Below, piece by piece: positions 16,672 through 25,680 of a DNA stretch of 64,000 bases. The notes under the pieces were generated by a model. The model was not told the DNA's origin. It did not search any database and saw nothing but the letters and a program-made list of their open reading frames with translations. The position numbers and the translations under genes are program-made. The stretch lies in contig CAKTLG010000003.1 of NCBI GenBank assembly GCA_934572465.1, positions 27,108-91,107 on the forward strand. Direction: 5' to 3'. The stretch is from an uncultured Oscillospiraceae bacterium (GTDB lineage Bacteria > Bacillota > Clostridia > Oscillospirales > Oscillospiraceae). Position 1 is the first letter of the stretch, and each line of letters opens with the position of its first letter.

Positions 16672-16695
16672 AAAAAAGCCCGAACGGGCTTTTTT
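16672..16695 (-). terminator. Terminator after rplA
   Basis: AAAAAAGCCCG and CGGGCTTTTTT pair around AA, 9 bases past the rplA stop. It separates rplKA from rplJL transcription. Confidence 0.85.
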
Positions 16696-16703
16696 GAAAT
16701 CTT

Positions 16704-17393
16704 TTAGATCTTCGCAGCGTTCATCTTGACGCCGGGGCCCATGGTGGAGGCAGCGACGCAGGACTTGATATACTGGCCCTTGGCGGCGGCGGGCTTGGCC
16801 TTGATGATGGCGCCCATGAGAGCGTTGAAGTTCTCGGTGAGCTTCTCGGGGCCGAAGGAGACCTTGCCGATGGGGCAGTGGATGATGTTGGTCTTGTCGA
16901 GACGATACTCGACCTTACCGGCCTTGGACTCCTGAACGGCCTTGGCAACGTCGGGAGTGACCGTACCGGCCTTCGGGGACGGCATCAGACCCTTGGGGCC
17001 GAGCACCTTACCGAGACGGCCGACAACACCCATCATATCGGGGGAAGCGATGACGACGTCGAAATCGAACCAGTTTTCCTTCTGGATCTTCTCGACCATG
17101 TCCATTTCGCCGACATAGTCAGCGCCGGCAGCCTTGGCGGCCTCGGCCTTGTCGCCCTTGGCAAAGACGAGAACGCGGACGTTCTTGCCCGTGCCGTTGG
17201 GGAGGACGATGGCGCCGCGGACCTGCTGGTCAGCGTGACGGGAGTCGACGCCCAGCTTGACGTGCAGCTCGACGGTCTCGTCGAACTTCGCGGAAGCGGT
17301 CTTGCAGATCAGGCCGAAGCCCTCTGCGGCGTCATACTGCGTATTCTTTTCGATCTGCTTGGCAGCATCCTGATACTTCTTACCTCTAAACAT
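16704..17393 (-). CDS. rplA: 50S ribosomal protein L1
   Basis: A 229 aa protein of normal length, with [40 protein letters not shown] and the highly conserved [18 protein letters not shown]. It binds 23S rRNA at the L1 stalk and, in many bacteria, represses its own operon mRNA. The RBS GGAGGGTGTG stands before the ATG. It follows rplK by 14 bases and is closed by its own terminator. Confidence 0.98.
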   Translation of the reverse strand: MFRGKKYQDAAKQIEKNTQYDAAEGFGLICKTASAKFDETVELHVKLGVDSRHADQQVRGAIVLPNGTGKNVRVLVFAKGDKAEAAKAAGADYVGEMDMVEKIQKENWFDFDVVIASPDMMGVVGRLGKVLGPKGLMPSPKAGTVTPDVAKAVQESKAGKVEYRLDKTNIIHCPIGKVSFGPEKLTENFNALMGAIIKAKPAAAKGQYIKSCVAASTMGPGVKMNAAKI

Positions 17394-17407
17394 TGTTCAC
17401 ACCCTCC

Positions 17408-17833
17408 TTATTCTTCGACGACAACGCCCATGGAGCGTGCGGTACCGGCGATCATGCTCATCGCGGACTCGAGGGAGCCGGCGTTGAGATCGCGCATCTT
17501 CATCTCGGCGATCTTCTGAACGGATGCCTTGGAAATGGTGGCGACCTTCGTCTTGTTGGGGACGCCGGAGCCGGACTCGATGTTGCATTCCTTCTTGATG
17601 AGAACGGCGGCGGGAGGCGTCTTGGTGATGAAGGAGAAGGAACGGTCGGCATACACCGTGATGACGACGGGGATGATAAGACCCATGTCATTCTTGGTGC
17701 GCTCGTTGAATTCCTTGGTGAACGCAGCGATGTTGACGCCGTGCTGACCGAGCGCGGGGCCAACGGGGGGTGCGGGAGTTGCTTTGCCTGCAGGGATCTG
17801 CAGCTTGACATAACCGGTGATCTTCTGTGCCAT
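17408..17833 (-). CDS. rplK: 50S ribosomal protein L11
   Basis: A 141 aa protein, [20 protein letters not shown], with [14 protein letters not shown] and [12 protein letters not shown]; it binds the GTPase-associated rRNA region. The ATG at 17833 follows AAGGAGGTGCC and matches the family start; the frame is open further upstream but not conserved. The 118-base gap to nusG holds short stem-loops (GAGACG/CGTCTC at about 17891-17907), a plausible place for an L1 operator, not demonstrated. Confidence 0.98.
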   Translation of the reverse strand: MAQKITGYVKLQIPAGKATPAPPVGPALGQHGVNIAAFTKEFNERTKNDMGLIIPVVITVYADRSFSFITKTPPAAVLIKKECNIESGSGVPNKTKVATISKASVQKIAEMKMRDLNAGSLESAMSMIAGTARSMGVVVEE

Positions 17834-17951
17834 GAGAGGCACCTCCTTAATATTGATGTGGTAACGGCCGGCGATTCCGGCCGCCCTTGGCGAGACGTGC
17901 AGCGTCTCTCCCACGTTTGCCGCTTTCGCGGCTCATCGCTTCTGGCGGTGA

Positions 17952-18479
17952 TTACGATTCCACCACTTCGACCTGATCGAGCTCCAGCTCGACCGGCGTT
18001 TCGCGTCCGAACATGGACACGACCACGCACACTCTGTTCTTCTCTGCGTCGATCTCTTCGACCGTGCCGAGGAAGGACGAAAGCGGGCCGTCGGTGATCT
18101 TGACCTGATCGCCGACATTGTAGCGCACGACGATCTCGCGCCGCTCCATGCCGAGGGCCAGGACTTCCTCCTCCGTGAGGGGGATGGGGGTGTTGGCGCT
18201 GCCGACAAAGCCGGTCACGCCGCGGATGTTGCGGATCAGATGCCAGGTATCGTCCGTCATGATCATCTTCACGAGCACATAGCCGGGGAAGACCTTGCGC
18301 TCGACCTCCTTGACGTCGCCCGAGTCGGTCACCTCCGTGACGGTCTCCAGCGGGATCTGGATGTCGAGGATCTTATCCTCCAGATGGCGGTTTGCGACGA
18401 ACTTCTCGATGGCGGTCTTGACTGCGTTTTCATAGCCCGAGTAGGTATGCGCGACATACCACTTAGCGTTATCAGCCAT
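17952..18479 (-). CDS. nusG: Transcription termination/antitermination protein NusG
   Basis: A 175 aa protein. The NGN domain (AKWYVAHTYSGYENAVKTAI, FPGYVLVKM, VTGFVGS) is followed by a C-terminal KOW domain (VGDQVKITDGPLSSFLGTVE). It binds RNA polymerase and modulates pausing and coupling. The ATG at 17479+1000 (18479) is the family start (MADNAKWYVAHT), 13 bases after the secE stop. Confidence 0.98.
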   Translation of the reverse strand: MADNAKWYVAHTYSGYENAVKTAIEKFVANRHLEDKILDIQIPLETVTEVTDSGDVKEVERKVFPGYVLVKMIMTDDTWHLIRNIRGVTGFVGSANTPIPLTEEEVLALGMERREIVVRYNVGDQVKITDGPLSSFLGTVEEIDAEKNRVCVVVSMFGRETPVELELDQVEVVES

Positions 18480-18492
18480 GACTGCTCTCCTG

Positions 18493-18699
18493 TCAGCCCG
18501 CAAGACCGATCAGCAGATGCACTGCGGATACGGCGACATAGTCGAAGATCCAGATGCACGCGCCGACGACGAGGGAGCACAGCAGCACAGTGCCGGTGTT
18601 CTTCGCGGTGGTGGCGGGCGTGGGCCATACGACCTTCTTCAGTTCGCTTCTCATTTCACGGAACCATTTGGTTCTGTCTTTCTTCTTTTCTTCTGCCAT
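18493..18699 (-). CDS. secE: Protein translocase subunit SecE
   Basis: A 68 aa single-helix SecE of the short Firmicute type: the amphipathic WFREMRSELKKVVWPTPATT is followed by one membrane helix (VLLCSLVVGACIWIFDYVAV). It clamps the SecY channel. It lies in the conserved rpmG-secE-nusG order. Confidence 0.97.
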   Translation of the reverse strand: MAEEKKKDRTKWFREMRSELKKVVWPTPATTAKNTGTVLLCSLVVGACIWIFDYVAVSAVHLLIGLAG

Positions 18700-18720
18700 G
18701 TTTCAAACAACCTTTCCTGA

Positions 18721-18870
18721 TTACTTGGTTTCGGTGTGGACGGTGTGCTTCTTGCAGAAGGGGCAGTACTTGTTCAGCTCGAGCTTGTCCGGGGTGTTCT
18801 TCTTGTTCTTCATCGTGTTGTAGTTTCTCTGCTTGCACTCGTTGCATCTGAGCGTGATCTTAATGCGCAT
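18721..18870 (-). CDS. rpmG: 50S ribosomal protein L33
   Basis: A 49 aa protein, [20 protein letters not shown]..., with two CxxC pairs (CNEC and CPFC), i.e. the zinc-binding form of L33. The ATG at 18870 is preceded by AAGGAGGTGCC. It is the first gene of the secE-nusG-rplKA operon, behind the promoter at 19014-19042. Confidence 0.95.
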   Translation of the reverse strand: MRIKITLRCNECKQRNYNTMKNKKNTPDKLELNKYCPFCKKHTVHTETK

Positions 18871-19013
18871 CTAACGGCACCTCCTTATTTGGTCAGTCCC
18901 CGCGGAACGGGGCTGGCGATTGCCTCCCTGCTCTCAAATTTAAGGGGCGCTTTCCCCGCGCGCCGAGAAGCAAAAGCGCGCAAAAAGAAAGCCCTCTTTC
19001 ACAGGTAAGTAAG

Positions 19014-19042
19014 ATAGTAACACACGGCAAGTCCGCCGTCAA
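19014..19042 (-). promoter_or_regulatory. Promoter of rpmG-secE-nusG-rplK-rplA operon
   Basis: On the minus strand TTGACG, a 17-base spacer, TACTAT. It lies about 145 bases before rpmG, leaving a GC-rich leader. Confidence 0.75.
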
Positions 19043-19053
19043 GCACAAAATGC

Positions 19054-19081
19054 TTGAAAAATGAGATTTTTTTTGTATAAT
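19054..19081 (+). promoter_or_regulatory. Promoter of ruvX
   Basis: TTGAAA, a 16-base spacer, and a perfect TATAAT, 32 bases before the ruvX ATG; divergent from the rpmG promoter. Confidence 0.8.
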
Positions 19082-19113
19082 GGGGTCACTACGGATTTTG
19101 AGAGGATTTTTGT

Positions 19114-19533
19114 ATGAAGATCATGTCCATCGACTACGGCGACGCGCACACCGGCGTCGCCATCTCCGACCGCACGCTGACGCTCACGGGCTTTTCTACC
19201 GTCATCACCGCCTACCGGCCCGAGGCGGTCATCGAAAAGCTGCTGCCGCTCATCTCTGAACACGAGGTGGGCGAGCTCGTGCTCGGCCACCCGCTCAACA
19301 TGGACGGCACGCGCGGTCCCCGCGCGGAAAAGGCGGAGGGCTTTGCCGAAATGCTGCGCGCGGCCACGTCGCTCCCCGTCACGCTCTGGGACGAGCGGCG
19401 CACGACCGTGGACGCGCACAATATTCTATTGAATAACGGCAAGCGCGCCAAGGAGCGCAAAAAGACCGTGGACGCCGTGGCGGCGAGCCTGATGCTCGAA
19501 GGGTATCTGACGTTCAAAAAACGTCAGGGCTGA
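19114..19533 (+). CDS. ruvX: Putative pre-16S rRNA nuclease / Holliday junction resolvase RuvX (YqgF)
   Basis: A 139 aa RNase H-like protein. Key motifs are IMSIDYGDAHTGVAISD (first catalytic Asp), VLGHPLNMDGTRGPRA, LPVTLWDERRTTVDAHNIL (catalytic Glu) and KTVDAVAASLMLEGYL (last Asp). Length is normal. YqgF matures the 16S rRNA 5' end and has been proposed as a junction resolvase. It has its own promoter and no cotranscribed neighbour. Confidence 0.93.
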   Translation: MKIMSIDYGDAHTGVAISDRTLTLTGFSTVITAYRPEAVIEKLLPLISEHEVGELVLGHPLNMDGTRGPRAEKAEGFAEMLRAATSLPVTLWDERRTTVDAHNILLNNGKRAKERKKTVDAVAASLMLEGYLTFKKRQG

Positions 19534-19595
19534 CAGGATTTTGCGGTACCTCGGTGCCGCAGCAGGAAAAGCAGCGCTAAAGGCGCTGCACGGGT

Positions 19596-20164
19596 AAAGG
19601 GGGCTGTTCTCTTTCGCAAAAGAGAACAGCCCCCTTTTGATCCCCCAAGAGAAAGGCCCGCATTGCGAGCTTGAGGATCAACGATACTGCATGCGCTGGG
19701 CAGTGATAGTGCCTGCGTGGCGGCATTGCTTCGCTCGCCGCCATAAATCGTGCTAATACGATTTGCCCCTGCTTCTATCATCCGCTGCTGCGCAGCCGTT
19801 GGCGGCTTTGCCGCCTTACGGATGCGGTGCACCCCTTGCGGGTGCCGCTCTGCCCATCTTGCAGGAGAACAGCCTAATCACCGTTTACCTCGGCACTTCT
19901 CAATGCGGCGAGCGAAGCAATGCCGCCTCGGCAAGCAGTAGCAAGTTTGTAGAAATTTGTAGTAGGCGGCGATTGCTGAGACTTTCGATGAGATTCGAGA
20001 GCGGCAGCGGAGATAGAAGATAGTCAAGTCGTTTAGATACAAAACTTAGCCGGCACTTCCACTCCAGAGGTGCCGCACGCCTTCAAGCTTGAGACTTCCG
20101 ATCGAGCCTTTCTCTGGGGGTTCCAAAGGGGGTGTTCTCTTTTGCGAAAGAGAACACCCCCTTT
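19596..20164. mobile_element. 569 bp element with self-complementary terminal inverted repeats (MITE-like)
   Basis: Left end 19596-19660 and right end about 20101-20164 are near-identical when one is reverse-complemented, over about 60 bases: a stem-loop (AAAGGGGG-TGTTCTCTTT, loop CGCA), then CCCCC, AGAGAAAGGC and CG. Each end therefore is itself a long hairpin. Inside lies a second perfect 23-base inverted repeat (19719-19741 and 19905-19927). No convincing coding frame exists inside and no target duplication was seen. The whole 676-base gap between ruvX and the CsaB-MurJ gene is explained by this element; its right hairpin may terminate the leftward operon. Confidence 0.6.
19719..19927. repeat. 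Perfect 23-base inverted repeat inside the MITE-like element
   Basis: 19719-19741 (GGCGGCATTGCTTCGCTC...) is the exact reverse complement of 19905-19927, with 163 bases between the arms. Confidence 0.8.
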
Positions 20165-20209
20165 GACCTCCGTCCCCTGTATCGCACAGGGGATAAATCT
20201 CAAAAAGTA

Positions 20210-22864
20210 TCACTTTTTGAACTTCTTAATCGTATCAGCAATAATACTCTGCTTCAACGCCATGCTGACCAGCACGTAAACAACGCAGCCCACAACGCCC
20301 GTCAGGCCGCACTTGACGACGAGCATCAGCTTGCTGTCGTCCGCCGTAACGAGCAGCGAATGCCCGCCGTAGAGCACGACCGCCATCGCCGCCGTGGCGG
20401 CAAGGCCCTTGAGAAGCGGCATAAGGCGCACGATCTTCGTCCCGCGGAAAAGCTGAACGGTCATTGCGACCGCGCCGATGGTCAGCGCGAGCGACGTTGC
20501 CAGCGCAACGCCGGTGTCGGTGTAGAACACGCGGTTCAGGATGATATTCAGCGCCAGCACGCCGAGGTTGATGAGCAGCGGCACCAGCGTCTTTTTCATC
20601 GCGTAATAGGCCTTGTTCAGAAGGTCGAGCACGGCAAAGGCGCTCATGCCGAGCGCGTAGCGGGCAAAGATGCTGCCCGTCATTTCCGTCGATTCGGCGG
20701 TGAAGCTGCCGCTTTCAAAGATGACGCGGATGATATCCGTGCCGAACGCGCACATCATCGCGCACACGGGAAAGATGAACAGCAGCGTATTTTCCGTCAC
20801 GTTCCAGATATAGCCGCGGTAGCCCGCCGAGTCCTCCTTTGTGAACTCGCGATTGAAGCGCGGGAACATGACCGCGCTGATGCTGTAGAGCACGCTCGTC
20901 GTAAGCGGGGTGAAGAGCTTGTCGGCATAGTAGAAGGCGCTCACCGCGCTGTCGTTGAAGGCGGTGGCGGTCGCCGTGTCGATGAGGTAGCAGAAGAGGA
21001 AGACCGACGTTGTGAGCACCGTGACGAGCGCGGTCTTGAAGTAAGTGCCGACGTAATCGGCCTTGCGGTCGAGCATGGGGCGGTAGAGATAGTGCTCCTT
21101 CTTCGCGTAGGGGATGCTCATGGCGAGCTGCAAAAGCCACGCGCACGAGCTTGCGATGACAACGCCCAGAATACCCCACTTTGCTCCCAGCGTCAAAAGG
21201 AAGACGGCGAGGAAGGCGTTGTACGGGATGCTCATGCTGCCCTGCAATTCATAATGGTCGGTCGCCTGGAAGATGGCGACGTTCAGATACGCCGCCGCCA
21301 CGACCGGCAGCGCGCAGGCCATGATGCGGATGTAGCCTGCAAGGCGCGGCAGCTCGGCGGCCTCCAGATCCCAGATTGCGCCGACGAGCGGCGTGGAGGC
21401 GAAGACCTGCCACAAAACGACCACGGCAAGCGCGCCGAGCAGCGTGACGGTCATCAGATTGTTGGCCGCGCGCTCACCGCGCTTTCGGTCGGCGGCAAAT
21501 TCTTTCGTCAGGATCGGCACCGCCGCGATGCACAGCGCATAGCACACCGTTGTAAAAAGGTAAAGCGTTGAATTATAGGACGCGGTGTAGAGGTCGGCAT
21601 CGATGCCGGTGCCGAAGATGTTCGCCTGCATCATCTCGCGCACAACGCCGAGAAGCTTTGCAAACAGCGTCAGCAAAAAGACGACGCTGATCGCGCCCGC
21701 CGTGCGCACGCCGGATTTTTCCCTGTTTTCCCTGTTCTTTTGCGGGTCCTGCATGGTATGTTTCCTCGATTTCTCCATGATCGCGCAGATCATTTCCTCG
21801 TTGGTGTCGAGCTTGCGCGAAAGCTCGGCCATGTGCGCTTCGACGCACTGCACCTGCTCTTTGCCCGTTTCGAGCACGCGCGCGGCCTCGGGCGCAAAAA
21901 GCTCTGCCGTAAAGCCCTCCTTCGTGCTGAGCCTGTCTAGCCCCACGGAGTTCAAAAACGCCGTACACTTGGGATCATACGAAATGCCGATGAGCGGCAC
22001 GCCCATGATGGCGGCATAGATGAGCGAATGCAGCCGCACGCCCACGAGCATATCCATGTTGCCGATGATGGAGAGCATATCCTCAGAAAGATATTTTTCG
22101 TTCAGACACACCGCCGTATCGTCCGGCAGCTGCGACGCGATATGACGGCAGACCTCGCCGTCCTCCTCATAGTGGAACGGGATGAGCACCGACTGGGCGT
22201 TGTAGGTATCCTTGAGCCAGCGGATGGACTTCAGGATCTCGGCGACGAAGCGGCCGTCCCTGTCCTTTTCGCGGATGGCCCAGCCGACGGTCAGCCGGCC
22301 ATTCAGCGTCACGCCCGCCTTGTGCAGAATGTCCGCGCCGACGTCCCCGTCGGGCTTTTTCATGCGGATGACAGGGTCCGCCGTGATGACGACCTTCCCG
22401 CGCGCAATGCCGATCTCCTCGAGCAGCGCCGCCGAGCGCTCGTCGCGCACGACGATGCCGTCGGCCTTTTTCAGCGCCCGCGCCGCGGCGCGGCGGTTGC
22501 CGGGACGGTCGATCGGCCCGATGCCCTGAGAGTAGATGAAGACCTTTTTGCCGAAAAACTGCGCACAGCGGATGATGGCAAGGTAGTAGTGCAGGCTCTT
22601 GCTGCTCGTCACGTCCTGCAAAAGACTCCCGCCGCCGGAAATGAGCATGTCGCACTTTTTCACCGCGCGCAATATCGCCAGCGGCGACATACGCTCCACC
22701 GCCTCCACGCCGTACTTTTCGCGCGTGGCGGCGGGATCGTGCGAGAGCACCGTGAGCGAGCAGTCGGGGATGTGCTCGCGCAGCGAGGTGACGAGCGTGC
22801 GCAGGATCGACTCGTCGCCGATGTTATCGAAGCCGTAATACCCCGAGATCAGGATGTTAACCAT
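20210..22864 (-). CDS. CsaB polysaccharide pyruvyltransferase fused to MurJ lipid II flippase
   Basis: An 884 aa protein. Residues ~1-350 are CsaB: NILISGYYGFDNIGDESILR, MLISGGGSLLQDVTSSKSLH, GIGPIDRPGNRR, and MLVGVRLHSLIYAAIMGVPL. After a charged linker (~360-385) residues ~390-880 are a MurJ/MviN-type membrane protein with about 14 helices (FAKLLGVVREMMQANIFGTG, FYYADKLFTPLTTSVLYSIS, VMFPRFNREF). CsaB pyruvylates the secondary wall polysaccharide that SLH domains bind; MurJ flips lipid-linked precursors. The ATG at 22864 overlaps the DUF5693 stop by 8 bases. The frame is continuous with no stop, so a true fusion is likely, though a sequencing indel joining adjacent genes is not excluded. 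Confidence 0.85.
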   Translation of the reverse strand: MVNILISGYYGFDNIGDESILRTLVTSLREHIPDCSLTVLSHDPAATREKYGVEAVERMSPLAILRAVKKCDMLISGGGSLLQDVTSSKSLHYYLAIIRCAQFFGKKVFIYSQGIGPIDRPGNRRAAARALKKADGIVVRDERSAALLEEIGIARGKVVITADPVIRMKKPDGDVGADILHKAGVTLNGRLTVGWAIREKDRDGRFVAEILKSIRWLKDTYNAQSVLIPFHYEEDGEVCRHIASQLPDDTAVCLNEKYLSEDMLSIIGNMDMLVGVRLHSLIYAAIMGVPLIGISYDPKCTAFLNSVGLDRLSTKEGFTAELFAPEAARVLETGKEQVQCVEAHMAELSRKLDTNEEMICAIMEKSRKHTMQDPQKNRENREKSGVRTAGAISVVFLLTLFAKLLGVVREMMQANIFGTGIDADLYTASYNSTLYLFTTVCYALCIAAVPILTKEFAADRKRGERAANNLMTVTLLGALAVVVLWQVFASTPLVGAIWDLEAAELPRLAGYIRIMACALPVVAAAYLNVAIFQATDHYELQGSMSIPYNAFLAVFLLTLGAKWGILGVVIASSCAWLLQLAMSIPYAKKEHYLYRPMLDRKADYVGTYFKTALVTVLTTSVFLFCYLIDTATATAFNDSAVSAFYYADKLFTPLTTSVLYSISAVMFPRFNREFTKEDSAGYRGYIWNVTENTLLFIFPVCAMMCAFGTDIIRVIFESGSFTAESTEMTGSIFARYALGMSAFAVLDLLNKAYYAMKKTLVPLLINLGVLALNIILNRVFYTDTGVALATSLALTIGAVAMTVQLFRGTKIVRLMPLLKGLAATAAMAVVLYGGHSLLVTADDSKLMLVVKCGLTGVVGCVVYVLVSMALKQSIIADTIKKFKK

Positions 22865-25040
22865 TCTCCACCCCGCAAACCCTGCGCACAAGGCGATAGA
22901 TCAGCTCCGCAAGGAGCATGACGGCAAGGCCGATCAGAAGGCCGAACAGCATCCCCCAGCCGGTGCGCAGCAGGCTGATCAGAAACGGCGTGCGGATGTG
23001 CAGGAACGTGTTGACCACGCTCACGAGCCCAATGCTCATGCCCATGCCGAACACCATCGGCAGGAACTTCATCCCGCGGCGCAGCGACCAGATGAAAAGC
23101 AGCAGCATCGGCCAGCCGATGAGCATTTCTTTCGTGCGCGGGCGGGCGATGAGCGCGTTTTCAAGGAAATTGCGGAATGCCAGCTCGCTGGCCGACGTGG
23201 TGGTGGAGTTGCCGGTGCGGTACATATAATAAACGAACACCAGCAGCATGAAGACCGCCGCGACCGCGATGACCACGACCGCGATGAACCAGCCGAGCTT
23301 CATCGGCGTCTGCATCAGCTTGGCAAAATAGGCGTTAAAGCGCTTGACGCGGCCCTTTTCCCCGCGCTGTCCCGCGTGGGCGAGCACCGCCTCGCGCGCG
23401 CCGGTCTCCTCATAGGCATAGACCAGAAGATAAGCGAGCATGAAAAGTCCGATGGGGATGAGCTGCATCAGCTTCACGCCGCGGTAGAGGTCGATCTCGA
23501 TGATATACGAGAGCTGCGAGAGCGCGGACGAGGCAAGCAGCGATCCGCCGAACGCCGTCAGAATGGTGCCAACGGCCGCTCCAAGTGTAAAGCCGATCAG
23601 CTTGCCAAAGCCGATGTGCGGTTCGTTTTTCCGCTTTTCCGCGAGCACGCGGCACAGCCCCACCGCCGCAAGCGACGGCATCACGATGCCGCCGGACATC
23701 GAGAGGAGGATCTTAAAGAGCGCGGGCTTGAGCACGGCAAGCCCCGTAAAGCCCAGCGCGCCGAGAACGAGCAGGCCATAGCGCCAGCGGTTGTCCATGA
23801 AGAAGAACATATCGAGCAGCAGCGTAAGAAGCGCCGCCGTACCGATGCCCTGCACGATCCCGAGCGCCATCGAGGGCGTTTTGAGCGTCATTGCAGGCAC
23901 GCTTGCGTGCGTGTAGCCAAGGGGTATGAGGCGCGCGTCAAGATCCGTGAGCATCTGCTCATAGTCGGCGGGATCGGTGACGTAGGTCCACTCCTCCTCG
24001 TCCGCGCCCCAGCTGACGTCATTGTCCGGCTCAAGGATCATCTTCATGAAGATGACCTTGCAGTTGCGCTCGGCGATGGCGCGGAAGAACGTGTTCGTGA
24101 TCTCCTCGGGGCCTTCATAGCCGCAGTACTGGTAGCGGTTCTGGATATAGGCCCACTCGTTGAACACGCGGATGCCGCGGTAGCCCGTGTCGTTCAGCAG
24201 TTCCTCGATGTCCGGCCAGACGAGGTTCTGGCTCTGGTCGTTCTGCTCGAACATGCCGACGCCGGCGCCGCTGTCGACGAGGTACTGCTTGAGCATATTC
24301 CAGCCCTCCTCGCTCTCGTAGCCGACGAGCTCCTCGCCGCTGTTCATGAAGTAGGGCGCGTTATAGTGCTCCAGCACCTTGATGTAGCTCTCGGCAAAGC
24401 GCGTGCCGTTCATGTCCTTCTGCGTCACGGTACGCGGGATGATCTGGTAGCCGTGGCGCTCCATCATCTCCGCCGTGTCCGGCCAGATGCCGAGGCACAG
24501 CTCGAGCAGCTTTTCGCCCTTCATGCCGTTTTTCTGCTGCTGGAGGAAGATGAAGCCATTCTCCCCGTCAAGGCAGGTCTTGGCTTCAAAGCCCTCGAAG
24601 CGCTCTTCATAGGCACTCAGCACCCACTCGTAGGCCGCGGCCGTGTCGGTGCAGATGATCGAATCGCTCACGTCCGCGCTTTCCCGCAGCCACTGCGCGA
24701 CCTCGGCGGGGTAATTCGTCTCCCAGCCGTAGCTCTCCATGGCCTTTTTCACAGTCATCGTGTGCACGGGAATGGCCGCGCTCTGGCTCAGGTCCATCGC
24801 GCTGGCTTCACCGAGGGCGACCTTGTCCACGCCGAGCGAGCGGAACAGATCGAGCCATTCGTCCTCCGTCTGCGAGGACTGGCGCGCCATGGCGCGCAGG
24901 CTCGAATAGTCAAGGATGATGTCGTAGTATTTGTTGTCCTCCTCCGCCTGCACGCGGCTTACGAGCGGCACAAGCGAGCTCAGCAGGCCGATCAGGGCAA
25001 GGATGACAAGGATGCGGTTCGTTTTCAGGATGCTTTTCAT
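22857..25040 (-). CDS. DUF5693 family membrane protein
   Basis: A 727 aa protein. An N-terminal membrane helix (RILVILALIGLLSSLVPL) is followed by a ~330-residue extracytoplasmic domain (YYDIILDYSSLRAMARQSSQ), then about ten membrane helices from residue ~385. This matches the DUF5693 proteins that sit upstream of csaB in many Clostridia, so a role in export or assembly of wall polysaccharide is likely from context but not shown. The overlap with csaB-murJ signals cotranslation. Length is normal. Confidence 0.85.
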   Translation of the reverse strand: MKSILKTNRILVILALIGLLSSLVPLVSRVQAEEDNKYYDIILDYSSLRAMARQSSQTEDEWLDLFRSLGVDKVALGEASAMDLSQSAAIPVHTMTVKKAMESYGWETNYPAEVAQWLRESADVSDSIICTDTAAAYEWVLSAYEERFEGFEAKTCLDGENGFIFLQQQKNGMKGEKLLELCLGIWPDTAEMMERHGYQIIPRTVTQKDMNGTRFAESYIKVLEHYNAPYFMNSGEELVGYESEEGWNMLKQYLVDSGAGVGMFEQNDQSQNLVWPDIEELLNDTGYRGIRVFNEWAYIQNRYQYCGYEGPEEITNTFFRAIAERNCKVIFMKMILEPDNDVSWGADEEEWTYVTDPADYEQMLTDLDARLIPLGYTHASVPAMTLKTPSMALGIVQGIGTAALLTLLLDMFFFMDNRWRYGLLVLGALGFTGLAVLKPALFKILLSMSGGIVMPSLAAVGLCRVLAEKRKNEPHIGFGKLIGFTLGAAVGTILTAFGGSLLASSALSQLSYIIEIDLYRGVKLMQLIPIGLFMLAYLLVYAYEETGAREAVLAHAGQRGEKGRVKRFNAYFAKLMQTPMKLGWFIAVVVIAVAAVFMLLVFVYYMYRTGNSTTTSASELAFRNFLENALIARPRTKEMLIGWPMLLLFIWSLRRGMKFLPMVFGMGMSIGLVSVVNTFLHIRTPFLISLLRTGWGMLFGLLIGLAVMLLAELIYRLVRRVCGVENG

Positions 25041-25077
25041 TTGCGTTAACTCCTCTTGCGGCGTTCCGCCGGTTTTA

Positions 25078-25680
25078 TCACAGTGTATCCAGCGTCACCG
25101 GCGTGCCGATGGTGCGGGCAATGGTATATATCCTGGCAGCGTCCTCGATGTACTCCGCGCGCAGGTACGCCTGCGCAAGATCGCTCCCCACGGCGAGGAC
25201 GCCGTGATTGGCCAGCGTACAGCCGCCGCGGTCCCTGAGCGCGGGAACGGCGTTCTCGCCGACCGCCGCGGTCCCGGGCGTTGCGTAGGGCGCGCAGCGA
25301 ACGTCGCCGCCGAGGAAAATGTGCGCCTCGATCAGCGCCGCTGGGATGCTCTGATGCGTCACGGCGAAGGCCGTCGCGTAGGGCGAATGCGTGTGGAAGA
25401 CGGCGTTCGTCTCGCCATACGCCTTGTAAACGGCGGCGTGCATGCGCCACTCGCTCGAGGGCTGCAAAGCCCCCTCGAGCACCGTGCCGTCGAGCTTCAT
25501 GCGCACGATGTCCTGCGCGCGCAGCACGTCGTAGCGCACGGAGGTCGGCGTGATGAGCATTTCATCAGGCGCGGCACGGCAGCTCATATTCCCGCTCGTG
25601 CCGGAAAAAAGCCCCGCACGGAACGCCTGCAGCGACTTATCCACGATTTCCTGCCGCAAGGACTGTAAAGTAGTTTCCAT
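25078..25680 (-). CDS. Class II aldolase / methylthioribulose-1-phosphate aldolase or dehydratase-like protein
   Basis: A 200 aa class II aldolase/adducin-family enzyme: GLFSGTSGNMSCRA near the start, the catalytic-type Glu in QPSSEWRMH, zinc ligands in VFHTHSPYAT and a later ANHG. It follows mtnA directly (stop and start abut at 25680/25681), so the likely substrate is methylthioribulose-1-phosphate. It may be the aldolase of the anaerobic DHAP shunt, giving DHAP and 2-methylthioacetaldehyde, rather than the MtnB dehydratase of the aerobic route. No mtnC, mtnD or mtnW gene is seen in the window. Confidence 0.8.
   Translation of the reverse strand: METTLQSLRQEIVDKSLQAFRAGLFSGTSGNMSCRAAPDEMLITPTSVRYDVLRAQDIVRMKLDGTVLEGALQPSSEWRMHAAVYKAYGETNAVFHTHSPYATAFAVTHQSIPAALIEAHIFLGGDVRCAPYATPGTAAVGENAVPALRDRGGCTLANHGVLAVGSDLAQAYLRAEYIEDAARIYTIARTIGTPVTLDTL

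Noticed and set aside
19596..20164. CRISPR array
   Set aside because: The repeats are two inverted hairpin ends and one internal inverted pair, not regularly spaced direct repeats with unique spacers; no cas genes are present.
19763..20279. Short open frames inside the MITE-like element
   Set aside because: No RBS, no homology by eye, and they run across the inverted repeats.
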